Positions 53,997 to 62,582 of a DNA stretch of 64,000 nt are shown piece after piece. Made by a program: the position numbers and the translations under genes. Under the pieces are notes generated by a model. It did no database searches and was not told the DNA's origin. It saw only the letters and a program-made list of their open reading frames with translations. Location of the stretch: the NCBI GenBank assembly GCA_029239875.1, contig JARBUD010000007.1, positions 124,001 through 188,000 on the forward strand, in the 5' to 3' direction. This DNA comes from Xanthobacteraceae bacterium (GTDB lineage: Bacteria; Pseudomonadota; Alphaproteobacteria; Rhizobiales; Xanthobacteraceae). Numbering within the stretch: position 1 is the first letter of the stretch; the number at the start of each line of letters is the position of its first letter.

Positions 53997-56480
53997 ATGC
54001 CGGTCTCCTTCTCCACGCCCCTGCCCATCGACGACGCGCTGCCGGCACTGACCGCGGCGCTACGCGAGCACGCCTCCGCCGTGCTGGTAGCCCCGCCCGG
54101 CGCGGGCAAGACCACGCGCGTGCCGCTCGCTTTGCTGGACGAGCCTTGGGTCGCCGGCCGCAAGCTTCTCGTGCTGGAGCCACGCCGCATCGCTGCCCGC
54201 GCCGCCGCCGAGCGCATGGCGTCGACGCTCGGCGAGAGCGCCGGCCAGACGCTCGGCTACCGCGCCCGCTTCGGCTCGAAGGTCGGGCGCAGCACCCGCA
54301 TCGAGGTGATCACCGAGGGCATCTTCACCCGCATGATGCTGGACGACCCCGAACTGTCGGACGTCGCCGCCGTGCTGTTCGACGAGTTCCATGAGCGCAG
54401 CCTCGACGCCGACCTCGGCCTCGCCCTCGCCATGGATGCGCAAGGCGCGCTGCGCGAGGACCTGCGCATCCTGGTGATGTCCGCCACGCTCGACGGCGCC
54501 CGCGTGGCAAAGCTGCTCGGCGAAGCGCCGGTGATCGAGAGCTTAGGGCGCGCCTTCCCCGTCGAGACCCGCTATCTCGGCCGCGATCCGCGCGCGCCCA
54601 TCGACCGGCAGATGACGGACGCCGTGCTGCGCGCGCTGAACTCCGAGACCGGCTCGGTGCTCGCCTTCCTGCCCGGCGCCGCCGAAATCCGCCGCACCGA
54701 GCGGGCCTTGCGCGAGGCGGTTCGCGATCCGGCCGTCGACATAGACCCGCTCTATGGCGCGCTCGATCCGCGCGAGCAGGACTGCGCCATCGCCCCCGCC
54801 CCGCCGGGCCGGCGCAAGGTGGTGCTCGCCACCTCCATCGCCGAGACCAGCCTGACCATCGAGGGCGTGCGCATCGTGGTCGACAGCGGCCTCGCCCGCG
54901 TGCCCCGCTTCGAGCCCGGCGTCGGGCTGACCCGGTTGGAGACCGTGCGCGTCTCCCGCGCGGCCGCCGACCAGCGGCGCGGACGCGCGGGCCGCACCGA
55001 GCCGGGCGTGTGCCTGCGCCTCTGGAACGAGCCGGAGACCGCGAGCCTGCCGGCCTATGCGACGCCGGAAATCCTCGCCGCCGACCTCTCGCGTCTTGTG
55101 CTCGACCTCGCCGTGTGGGGCGTGCGCGATCCCGCCTCCCTCGCCTTCCTCGACCCGCCGCCCGAGCCGGCGGTGAAGGAAGCGAAGGCGCTGCTCGCCG
55201 CGCTCGCCGCGTTCGATGCGGACGGCCAGGTGACGGAGCTCGGACGCGCCATGTCCCGCCTGCCGCTGGAGCCGCGCCTCGCCCGCATGGTGATCGAGGG
55301 CGCCAGGCGTGGGGCGGGAGAACAAACCGCGCTGATCGCGGCGATTGTCTCCGAGCGCGGGCTGGGTGGCGACGCACCGGACCTTCTCCACCGGATCGAC
55401 GATCTGAGGCGCGACCGCTCCCGCCGCGCCGAGGAGGCGCGGAGGCTGGCGGAACGCTGGGCTCGCGAGGCCGAAAGGTTGGTGTCGGGGGTTCAAGTCA
55501 CTCTCCCGCTACCACAGCCCGCAATTCTGCTCGCCCTCGCCTTCCCCGACCGCGTCGCCCGCGGGCGCGGCGACGGGCGGCGCTTCGTGCTGGCGAACGG
55601 GCGCGGCGCGGCGCTCGACCCGGCTTCCCCGCTCGCCCGCGCGCGCTACCTCGCCGTCGCCGAACTCACCGGCACGGCGGACGAGGCCCGCATCCTGCTC
55701 GCCGCCGAACTGACCGAAGCCGAGATCGAGGCCGAGTTCGGCGAGGCGATCACCGAGGGCGTCGAGACCGGTTTCGACGCCGCCTCCGGCGCGCTGCGCG
55801 CCCGCCATGTCCGCCGGCTCGGCAGCCTCGTCCTCGCCGAGCGCACCGCCGCGCTGAAGCCGGGGCCGGAGACTGCCCACGCACTCGCCCGCGCCGCCGC
55901 CGCGCGCGGGCTGGAGCGGCTCTCATGGTCGGATCACCAGCGCCAGTGGCTCGACCGCGCCCGCTTCCTCAATGCCAGCGCGCCGGATGTCTGGCCGGAC
56001 CTGTCGTGGCCCGTGCTCGCGGAGACGGCCGAGGACTGGCTGGCGCCGCAGCTCGACGGCGTCACCGCGCTCGGCCAGATCGACGCCGATCTGCTCGGCC
56101 GCGCGCTCTCAGGCCTGCTGCCCTGGGAGCTCGCCCGCCGCATGGAACAGGAGGCGCCGACGCATTTCGAGGTGCCGACCGGCTCGCGCCTGCCCATCGA
56201 CTATGCCGCCGAAGGTGGGCCGACCTTGAACGTGCGCGTGCAGGAACTGTTCGGTCTCACCACCCACCCCGCCATCGCCGGCGGACGGGTGCCGCTGGTG
56301 CTCGCGCTGCTCTCCCCGGCGCACCGGCCGATCCAGCTCACCCGCGACCTGCCGGCCTTCTGGAACGGCTCCTGGCGCGACGTGCGCGCCGACATGCGCG
56401 GGCGCTATCCCAAGCATCCCTGGCCCGAGGATCCCGCCCGCGCCGAGCCCACCCGCCGCGCCAAGCCGCGGGGCGAATAG
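53997..56480 (+). CDS. hrpB: ATP-dependent helicase HrpB
   Basis: 827-aa DEAH/RHA-family helicase. Walker A is PPGAGKTT (33-40), the box is DEFHERS, motif III is SATL, and motif VI is QRRGRAGRTEPG. The HrpB-specific C-terminal domain ends FWNGSWRDVRADMRGRYPKHPWPEDP, only part of which is needed to recognise it. Its role is not settled in most bacteria. No ribosome-binding site precedes the ATG; TATAGC about 11 bases before could mean a very short leader. Confidence 0.94.
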   Translation: MPVSFSTPLPIDDALPALTAALREHASAVLVAPPGAGKTTRVPLALLDEPWVAGRKLLVLEPRRIAARAAAERMASTLGESAGQTLGYRARFGSKVGRSTRIEVITEGIFTRMMLDDPELSDVAAVLFDEFHERSLDADLGLALAMDAQGALREDLRILVMSATLDGARVAKLLGEAPVIESLGRAFPVETRYLGRDPRAPIDRQMTDAVLRALNSETGSVLAFLPGAAEIRRTERALREAVRDPAVDIDPLYGALDPREQDCAIAPAPPGRRKVVLATSIAETSLTIEGVRIVVDSGLARVPRFEPGVGLTRLETVRVSRAAADQRRGRAGRTEPGVCLRLWNEPETASLPAYATPEILAADLSRLVLDLAVWGVRDPASLAFLDPPPEPAVKEAKALLAALAAFDADGQVTELGRAMSRLPLEPRLARMVIEGARRGAGEQTALIAAIVSERGLGGDAPDLLHRIDDLRRDRSRRAEEARRLAERWAREAERLVSGVQVTLPLPQPAILLALAFPDRVARGRGDGRRFVLANGRGAALDPASPLARARYLAVAELTGTADEARILLAAELTEAEIEAEFGEAITEGVETGFDAASGALRARHVRRLGSLVLAERTAALKPGPETAHALARAAAARGLERLSWSDHQRQWLDRARFLNASAPDVWPDLSWPVLAETAEDWLAPQLDGVTALGQIDADLLGRALSGLLPWELARRMEQEAPTHFEVPTGSRLPIDYAAEGGPTLNVRVQELFGLTTHPAIAGGRVPLVLALLSPAHRPIQLTRDLPAFWNGSWRDVRADMRGRYPKHPWPEDPARAEPTRRAKPRGE

Positions 56481-56497
56481 CGGTATCCGCGGCTTCG

Positions 56498-56534
56498 AAA
56501 CATTAACCACTTCGCGCCGGCAAACATTAACCAC
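56498..56534. promoter_or_regulatory. Two CtrA-like half-sites in direct repeat, upstream of the pilin gene
   Basis: AAACATTAACCAC at 56498-56510 and again at 56522-56534, period 24 bp. TTAACC is the CtrA half-site (also read TTAACCAT). A GANTC site (56542) is nearby. They lie 138-174 bases before the Flp-type pilin start. Confidence 0.5.
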
Positions 56535-56671
56535 GGACCAAGAGTCCGCGCCCCGTCCGCTCCCTCAAGGCTTGCTTTAACGCCCGCGCAAGGTCTGCGG
56601 CGCAGGGTATCCGCACAACAAAATCTGTCCCGAGACAGATATCGGCGGATGAGCGCAAGCAGAGTAGAGCC

Positions 56672-56890
56672 ATGAGAGAAATGGTGGACAGGGACCTGAT
56701 CGGACGGGAGCTGGCGCCGCGCCGGCGCGCCGCCGTCGCCCGCCGCTCGCACGGCACCGGTCTCGAATACGGCCTTATCGCCGCGGCGCTCGCCGTGGCC
56801 ATCGTCACCGTGGTGGTCGGCGTCGGCACGCGCTACGGCGCCGCAGCCGGCACCGTCGGCCCGGCCGCGATCAGCGAAACGACGCGCTGA
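56672..56890 (+). CDS. Orphan Flp-type (type IVb) pilin-like protein
   Basis: 72 aa. A basic leader ends at G-T-G-LEYGLIAAALAVAIVTVV, which matches the Flp prepilin pattern (Gly before a hydrophobic helix with the EYGLIAA core). Pilin-type processing by a TadV/CpaA peptidase would be expected after the Gly. The leader (about 38 residues) is longer than usual, so a later start is possible. No tad/cpa genes are in the window. It is convergent with corC, with stops directly adjacent. Confidence 0.7.
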   Translation: MREMVDRDLIGRELAPRRRAAVARRSHGTGLEYGLIAAALAVAIVTVVVGVGTRYGAAAGTVGPAAISETTR

Positions 56891-58210
56891 TCATCCCAAG
56901 AGCGGCGCGCGCCGACGTGGCGCCACCGCGCGGCTGACCAGCAGCTTGTCGACGCGGCGTCCGTCCATGTCGACCACCTCGAACCGCCAGCCCAGCGCCT
57001 CGAAGGCCGCGCCCTCCTGCGGCAGCGCCTTCAGCTCATGCAGCACGAAGCCAGCCGCGGTGTGGAAGCCGGCATCGTGCGGGATGCGGATGCCCAGCCC
57101 GTCCGACAATTCGTCGATCGGCGTCGAGCCGGCGACGAGATAGGAGCCGTCGGCGCGCTCCACCATGTCGGGCTTGGCCTGCCCGGCCTCGTCCAGCACC
57201 ACCGAGCCGGCGATGGCGTCGAGCAGGTCGGCCGGGGTGAGGATGCCGACCATCGAGCCATATTCGTCGACCACCAGCGCCAGCGGCGATTCCGCATGGC
57301 GCAGCACCTTCATCGCGTCGAGCGCGCCGGCGGTCTCCACCAGCACGGCGGCCGGCTTGACGAACTGGCGCGGGTCAGGCGTCTCGCCGTTGAGATAGGC
57401 TTCAAGCAGGTCGCGTATGTCGATGACGCCGACGCTCTCCTCCGGCGTACCCTCGCAGGCCGGCATGCGGGTGTGGCGGGTCTCGCGGATGGTCTGGCGC
57501 ACCAGGTCGGGATCATCGGTGAGGTCGATCCAGTCGACATCGGTACGCGGCGTCATCACCGCCCGCACCGGCCGGTCGGCGAGCCGCATCACGCCGGCGA
57601 TCATGCGCCGCTCGTCGGGATCGATGACGCCGGCGGTCTCGGCCTCGGCGACGATGGCGCGGATCTCCTCGTCGGTGACGTTGCTGTCGTCGCCCTTGCC
57701 GTGCTCGCCGAGCAGGTGCAGCACCGCGCGCGAGGAGATGTCGAGCAGCCACACCGCCGGCGCGGCGATGCGCGAGAGCAGCATCATGCTCGGCGCGATG
57801 AAGCTCGCCAGCTTCTCCGGGCTCTGCAGCGCGAGGCGCTTGGGGATGAGTTCGCCGATGATCAGCGAGATATAGGTGATCGCCGCCACCACCAGCGTGT
57901 AGCCGAGGCCCTGGGCGAGGGCGGGGGAAAGCCCCTGCGCCTGCAGCCAGTCGCCCAGCATGTCGCCCAGCGTGGCGCCGGAGAAGGCGCCGGCGATGAT
58001 GCCGATCAGCGTGATGCCGATCTGCACGGTGGAGAGGAAACGGCCGGGATCGGCGGCCAGCGCCAGCGCTATGCGGGCGCCGCGGACGCCATTGTCGGCC
58101 ATGGCGCGCAGGCGCGCCGGGCGGGCGGAAACGACGGAAAGCTCGGCCATGGCGAGAACGCCGTTGAACAGGACGAGCAGAACAACGACAGCGATTTCAA
58201 ACAGTGGCAT
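56891..58210 (-). CDS. CorC/HlyC (CNNM/DUF21-CBS) family membrane protein
   Basis: 439 aa. A DUF21 transmembrane domain (about 1-190, four helices), a CBS pair (about 205-330, VMTPRTDVDWIDL and VVDEYGSMVGILTPAD) and a C-terminal CorC_HlyC domain. Members handle Mg2+/Co2+ efflux or are annotated as haemolysin-like; the ion is not shown here. The start at 58210 is chosen over 58240. Confidence 0.92.
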   Translation of the reverse strand: MPLFEIAVVVLLVLFNGVLAMAELSVVSARPARLRAMADNGVRGARIALALAADPGRFLSTVQIGITLIGIIAGAFSGATLGDMLGDWLQAQGLSPALAQGLGYTLVVAAITYISLIIGELIPKRLALQSPEKLASFIAPSMMLLSRIAAPAVWLLDISSRAVLHLLGEHGKGDDSNVTDEEIRAIVAEAETAGVIDPDERRMIAGVMRLADRPVRAVMTPRTDVDWIDLTDDPDLVRQTIRETRHTRMPACEGTPEESVGVIDIRDLLEAYLNGETPDPRQFVKPAAVLVETAGALDAMKVLRHAESPLALVVDEYGSMVGILTPADLLDAIAGSVVLDEAGQAKPDMVERADGSYLVAGSTPIDELSDGLGIRIPHDAGFHTAAGFVLHELKALPQEGAAFEALGWRFEVVDMDGRRVDKLLVSRAVAPRRRAPLLG

Positions 58211-58377
58211 GGGGTAATGGAGGAAGCCTCGTGTCGGCATTATGTAGCACGAATGCCGGCTTTCTCCATGGGCAGGGCCGAAACGTCGCGGGAGAGCGGA
58301 TGTTTGACGCCCGCCGCACAGGCGCCTAGAAGCGCCGCAAACCCTTCTGCCGTCCCTCCTGCCGCCGGCGATCAGCG

Positions 58378-59490
58378 ATGTCCTTCAACAGTTTCGGCCA
58401 GCTTTTCCGGGTCACCACCTTCGGCGAGAGCCACGGGCCGGCCATAGGCGGGGTGATCGACGGCTGCCCCCCCGGCATCCGCTTCAAACTGGAAGACGTG
58501 CAGGGCGCGCTGGACAGGCGCCGGCCCGGACAGTCGCGCTTCACCACTCAGCGGCGCGAGCCGGACGAGGTGCGCATCCTCTCCGGCACGCTGGAGGAGG
58601 CAGATGGAGCGCTGGTGAGCACCGGCACGCCCATCGCCTTCCTGATCGAGAACGTCGACCAGCGCTCTAAGGACTATGCGGCGATATCCGAGAGCTACCG
58701 GCCGGGCCATGCCGACTACGCCTATGACGTGAAATACGGCCTGCGCGACCATCGCGGCGGCGGACGCTCCTCGGCGCGCGAGACCGCGGTGCGCGTCGCC
58801 GCCGGCGCCATCGCCGCCAAGGTGCTCCCGGGCGTCATCATCACCGGCGCGCTGGTGCAGATGGGCGAGATCGGCATCGACCGGGCGAACTGGGACGACG
58901 CCGAGATCGGCCGCAACCCGTTCTTCTGCCCGGATGCGAAGGCGGCCGAGCGCATGGCTGATTATCTCGACGGCATCCGCAAGTCCGGTTCCTCGGTCGG
59001 CGCGGTCATCGAGGTGGTGGCCGAGGGCGTGCCGCCCGGCCTCGGCGCGCCGATCTACGGCAAGCTCGACGCCGACCTCGCGAGCGCGCTGATGAGCATC
59101 AACGCCGTGAAGGGCGTCGAGATCGGCGAGGGCTTTGCGAGCGCCGCGCTCACCGGCGAGGTCAATGCCGACGAGATGCGCATGGGCAACGACGGCCGCC
59201 CGGTCTTCCTCGCCAACCATGCCGGCGGCATCCTCGGGGGCATCTCCACCGGCCAGCCGGTGGTGGCGCGCTTCGCGGTCAAACCAACCTCCTCCATCCT
59301 CACCCCGCGCCGCACGGTGACGCGGCACGGCGAGGACGCGGAGATCGTCACCAAGGGCCGGCACGACCCCTGCGTCGGCATCCGTGCCGTGCCGGTCGGC
59401 GAGGCCATGGTCGCCTGCGTGCTGGCCGACCACCTGCTGCGCCATCGCGGCCAGGTCGGCACGCCGCCGGTGTGGCCGTTCCCGCGATAG
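58378..59490 (+). CDS. aroC: Chorismate synthase
   Basis: 370 aa. Converts EPSP to chorismate using reduced FMN. The signatures [18 protein letters not shown] and [15 protein letters not shown] are intact, as is [19 protein letters not shown]-type sequence near 125. Cytoplasmic; shares FMN demand with the ribB gene downstream. No strong ribosome-binding site. Confidence 0.96.
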   Translation: MSFNSFGQLFRVTTFGESHGPAIGGVIDGCPPGIRFKLEDVQGALDRRRPGQSRFTTQRREPDEVRILSGTLEEADGALVSTGTPIAFLIENVDQRSKDYAAISESYRPGHADYAYDVKYGLRDHRGGGRSSARETAVRVAAGAIAAKVLPGVIITGALVQMGEIGIDRANWDDAEIGRNPFFCPDAKAAERMADYLDGIRKSGSSVGAVIEVVAEGVPPGLGAPIYGKLDADLASALMSINAVKGVEIGEGFASAALTGEVNADEMRMGNDGRPVFLANHAGGILGGISTGQPVVARFAVKPTSSILTPRRTVTRHGEDAEIVTKGRHDPCVGIRAVPVGEAMVACVLADHLLRHRGQVGTPPVWPFPR

Positions 59491-59502
59491 GCGACCAATC
59501 GC

Positions 59503-59536
59503 CGTCATCCCGGCCGCAGCCCGCAGGGCGGAGGCG
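59503..59536. repeat. Family A repeat, half copy, decayed
   Basis: CGTCATCCCGGCCGCAGC then GGGCGGAGGCG. It directly abuts the operator region of ribB. Confidence 0.5.
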
Positions 59537-59537
59537 A

Positions 59538-59570
59538 TTTCAGTATTACTGAAAGATTGTCCATCTTTCA
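59538..59570. promoter_or_regulatory. Two overlapping perfect inverted repeats upstream of ribB
   Basis: TTTCAGTA-T-TACTGAAA (59538-59554) overlaps TGAAAGAT (59550-59557) with ATCTTTCA (59563-59570). Together they present three to four copies of a TTTCA/TGAAA half-site. They end one base before the -35 element. A natural target for the Cro-like domain encoded by the gene itself. Confidence 0.65.
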
Positions 59571-59599
59571 TTGCCGCCTAATTCGGGGCGGCCTATACT
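59571..59599 (+). promoter_or_regulatory. ribB promoter, leaderless
   Basis: TTGCCG (59571-59576), a 17-base spacer and TATACT (59594-59599). The predicted start, seven bases downstream, is the A of the ATG at 59606. No ribosome-binding site exists before this ATG, which supports a leaderless mRNA. Confidence 0.65.
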
Positions 59600-59605
59600 C
59601 CCCTC

Positions 59606-60910
59606 ATGAAACTCGCGGACTGGCTCGCCACGACCGGAACGACCCGTAGCGCCTTCGCGCGCGCGGTCGGCCTGTCGCCGGCCAGCATCACCGCGCTGTG
59701 CAACGAAGACCGGGCCTGGGTCTCCCGCGAGGCGGGGGCGCGCATCGCCGCCGCCACCGGCGGGGCGGTGACGCCGAACGACTTTCTCGGGCTCGATAGC
59801 GTCGAGGTGGCATATATGAGCGACAATCTGCAGGCCCGCGTGGAAGCGGCGATCGAAGCCTTCGCCCGCGGCGATATGCTCGTCGTCACCGACGACGACG
59901 ACCGCGAGAACGAGGGTGACCTCATTCTCGCCGCGCAATTCGCCACGGCCGAGAAGCTCGCCTTCATCGTCCGCCACACCTCCGGCATCGTCTGCGCGCC
60001 GATCACGGCCGAGCACGCCAAGCGGCTGCGCCTCTCTCCGATGGTGAGCGACAACGACGCCCCGCACGCCACCGCCTTCACCATCTCGGTCGACTATCGC
60101 CACGGCACCACCACCGGCATCTCCGCCGACGACCGCACCGCCACCGTGCGCGCGCTCGCCAATTCCAATGCCGGCGCCGTCGATTTCGTGCGCCCCGGCC
60201 ACATCTTCCCGCTGATCGCCAAGGAAGGCGGCGTGCTCATGCGCTCCGGCCATACCGAGGCGGCGGTGGACCTGTGCCGCCTCGCCAATGTCGAGCCGGT
60301 CGGCGTCATCTGCGAACTGGTCAATGACGACGGCACGGTGATGCGCGGGCCGAAGGTCACCGAGTTCGCCAGTACCCACAAGCTCACCCGCGTCTCGGTG
60401 GCCGACCTCATCGCCTATCGCCAATTGCGCGAGAAGCTGGTGACCCGCACCGCCGAATTCGCCGCCCCGACCGTGGTCGGCGAGATGCACGGCATCTCCT
60501 ATGTCACGCCCTTCGAGCCGGTGAACCACATCGCCCTGGTGCATGGGAAGATCGGCGACGGGCGCGACGTGCTGGTGCGCCTGCACCGCGCCGACCCGAT
60601 CGGCGACGTGTTCACCGGTGGCAAGGCGATCCGCGCCTCGCTGGAGCGCATCAAGGCGGAGGGACGCGGCGTGCTGGTCTATCTGCGCGACGGCACCACC
60701 GGCGTGCCGGTCTCCAGCGTCGGCGGCGAAGAGAAGCTGGAGAGCTCCAAGCTGCGCGACCAGAACTGGCGCGAAGTGGGCCTCGGTGCCCAGATCTTGC
60801 GCGACCTCGGCATCTCGTCGATTCGCCTGCTCGCCTCCCGCGCCCGCACCTATGTCGGCGTGGCCGGCTTCGGCATCGAGATCACCGGCACCGAAACGCT
60901 GGACGTGTGA
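59606..60910 (+). CDS. ribB: RibBX-type 3,4-dihydroxy-2-butanone-4-phosphate synthase with an N-terminal helix-turn-helix
   Basis: 434 aa in three parts. Residues 1-62 form a Cro/XRE-like domain (RSAFARAVGLSPASITALC). Residues of about 71-275 are DHBP synthase, with the Mg2+/substrate loop DDDDRENEGD (96-105), HTEAAVDL, and other family marks. Residues of about 290-430 resemble GTP cyclohydrolase II, but the zinc Cys cluster is absent (LHRADPIGDVF in place of the Cys-containing stretch), as in RibBX. It should make the four-carbon unit of riboflavin only. A second start at 59816 (MSDNLQ) has GAGG eight bases before, so a RibBX without the HTH might also be made. Overlapping palindromes lie just upstream of its promoter. 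Confidence 0.88.
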   Translation: MKLADWLATTGTTRSAFARAVGLSPASITALCNEDRAWVSREAGARIAAATGGAVTPNDFLGLDSVEVAYMSDNLQARVEAAIEAFARGDMLVVTDDDDRENEGDLILAAQFATAEKLAFIVRHTSGIVCAPITAEHAKRLRLSPMVSDNDAPHATAFTISVDYRHGTTTGISADDRTATVRALANSNAGAVDFVRPGHIFPLIAKEGGVLMRSGHTEAAVDLCRLANVEPVGVICELVNDDGTVMRGPKVTEFASTHKLTRVSVADLIAYRQLREKLVTRTAEFAAPTVVGEMHGISYVTPFEPVNHIALVHGKIGDGRDVLVRLHRADPIGDVFTGGKAIRASLERIKAEGRGVLVYLRDGTTGVPVSSVGGEEKLESSKLRDQNWREVGLGAQILRDLGISSIRLLASRARTYVGVAGFGIEITGTETLDV

Positions 60911-60922
60911 TCAGGTTACCGA

Positions 60923-60946
60923 CGGGCGCTACGTGGGTAGCGCCCG
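60923..60946 (+). terminator. Strong hairpin after ribB
   Basis: CGGGCGCTAC-GTGG-GTAGCGCCCG, a perfect ten-base stem 13 bases after the stop. There is no T-run, so it may be a weak or factor-assisted terminator or a 3'-end stabiliser. Confidence 0.6.
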
Positions 60947-61073
60947 CTCACGCGAATGGCATTGCGAACGTTCGCCTGCCTGCAATTTCGACTTCTGGCC
61001 TCCGGCCGCCCATGCCACCATGATTGTGACGCGTCTCTGACACGTCGAGGTCCCGTCACCGACGGAGGTCGCG

Positions 61074-61877
61074 ATGTCGTGCGTGCGTGTATGGCTGGCT
61101 GCGTTTGCGCTGCTCCTTGGTCCGCTGGCGATCGCCGACGCCCGGGCGGAGGACCAGGTCGACGTCGAGCTGGTGCTGGCCGTCGACGTTTCCTACTCGA
61201 TGGACCTCGATGAGCTGGCCCTGCAGCGCGACGGCTATGTGAAGGCGGTGACCTCGCCGGAATTCCTCAATGCGCTCAAGCTCGGCCCCAATGGCCGCGT
61301 CGCCATCGCCTATGTCGAATGGGCCGGCATGGACGAGCAGAAGCTGGTGGTCGACTGGACCTTCATCGGCGGGCCGGCCGACGCCCAGCGCTTCGCCGCG
61401 GCGATCCGGAACGCGCCGCTGCGCCGCGTCTACCGCACCTCCATCTCTGGAGCGATGGAGTACAGCGCCGGCCTGATCGAGCACAACGCCATCAAGGGCC
61501 TGCGCCGCGTCATCGACATCTCCGGCGACGGCACCAACAACCAGGGGCCGCTGGTCGACGCCACGCGCGATTCCGTGGTCGGGCGCGGCATCACGATCAA
61601 CGGCCTGCCGCTCATGCTGAAGGAGCCGGCCGGCTCCATGCTCGATATCGGCCAGCTCGACGTCTATTACGAGGACTGCGTCATCGGCGGGCCCGGCGCC
61701 TTCGTCATCCCGGTGCACGGCACGCATGAATTCGCCGACGCGATCAAGACCAAGCTGGTCATGGAGATCGCCGGCGTAGTGCCGCCGAAGCCGCAGCTGG
61801 TGCACAAGGCCGCCGGCGAGCAGCGCGTCTCCTGCTCGGTCGGCGAGCGCATGTGGATGGAGCGCTGGGGGAATTGA
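61074..61877 (+). CDS. DUF1194 (von Willebrand factor A-like) exported protein
   Basis: 267 aa. A signal peptide (about 1-25, ending ARA) is followed by a vWA domain with the metal site DVSYSMD, a Thr/Ser in RTSISGAMEYSAG, and an ISGDGTNN motif. DUF1194 proteins are periplasmic or secreted, common in Rhizobiales, and of unknown role. GGAGG lies six bases before the start. It is convergent with the DUF4142 gene. Confidence 0.88.
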   Translation: MSCVRVWLAAFALLLGPLAIADARAEDQVDVELVLAVDVSYSMDLDELALQRDGYVKAVTSPEFLNALKLGPNGRVAIAYVEWAGMDEQKLVVDWTFIGGPADAQRFAAAIRNAPLRRVYRTSISGAMEYSAGLIEHNAIKGLRRVIDISGDGTNNQGPLVDATRDSVVGRGITINGLPLMLKEPAGSMLDIGQLDVYYEDCVIGGPGAFVIPVHGTHEFADAIKTKLVMEIAGVVPPKPQLVHKAAGEQRVSCSVGERMWMERWGN

Positions 61878-61916
61878 GGGGACGTCGCCCCCCTCGCCCT
61901 TTCGCGGAGACCGCGG

Positions 61917-62483
61917 CTACTTCTTCAGCGCCGAGGCGAGCTCGTAGCACATGGCGAGATGCATCTCGATGGTGGGCAGCGTCGCTTTGGCAAACGCCTT
62001 CATCACCGGATTGGCGCCGCCCTTGGCATAGCCCGCGAACAGCCCGACCGCCGCCTGATGGCCCTTGGTCTGGGCGGCGACGTACTCGGCCTCGAAGACC
62101 GGACCATAGGTGTTGCGCAGCTTCGCCATGATCGCCCCGAGATCATTGCCGATGCCGGGCGGCGGAGTGATGCCGGTATCGGCCTTGCCGAACGCGGCGA
62201 CGAAATTCGTGCCGATGAGGGTGTGGTCCTCGACCATCTTGGCGGCGAAGGCGCGGATCTTCGGGTTGAAAGTCTTCAGCAGCGCCAGCCGGCTCGACGC
62301 GATCTCGAACTGGTTCGCCGCCGCGGCGGTGTTGATGAAGGCCGAGGTCGACGGCACCTTGGCGCTGGCGGCGAGCGACTGCGGCGTCGGCCCGCCGGCG
62401 GAATGCATGTGCATGGTTTCGGCACGCGCGCAGGTCGCCCCCACGACCAGAGCAATGGCCGAGGCGAAAAACAGAACCCTCAT
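61917..62483 (-). CDS. DUF4142 exported protein
   Basis: 188 aa. A signal peptide (about 1-21) and a His/Met-containing start (ETMHMHSAGG) lead to the helical DUF4142 domain, which is ferritin-like in fold (FINTAAAANQFEIASS, KIRAFAAKMVEDHT). Role unknown; the N-terminal MHMH might bind metal. It lies 99 bases downstream of the rRNA methyltransferase gene on the same strand. Confidence 0.87.
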   Translation of the reverse strand: MRVLFFASAIALVVGATCARAETMHMHSAGGPTPQSLAASAKVPSTSAFINTAAAANQFEIASSRLALLKTFNPKIRAFAAKMVEDHTLIGTNFVAAFGKADTGITPPPGIGNDLGAIMAKLRNTYGPVFEAEYVAAQTKGHQAAVGLFAGYAKGGANPVMKAFAKATLPTIEMHLAMCYELASALKK

Positions 62484-62582
62484 GGTTCACTCCCTAGAAC
62501 AAGGCGAGGACCTATCCTCGCCCGCTCCTGACATGGATGCCAGCGGATTGCTTGTCATCGACGCCAGATGGTGCGGGCTTGG

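Noticed and set aside
59491-59605. FMN riboswitch before ribB
   Set aside because: The expected AGGGTGAAATTC-like and other conserved RFN elements are absent, and the gap is too short once the repeat and operators are placed.
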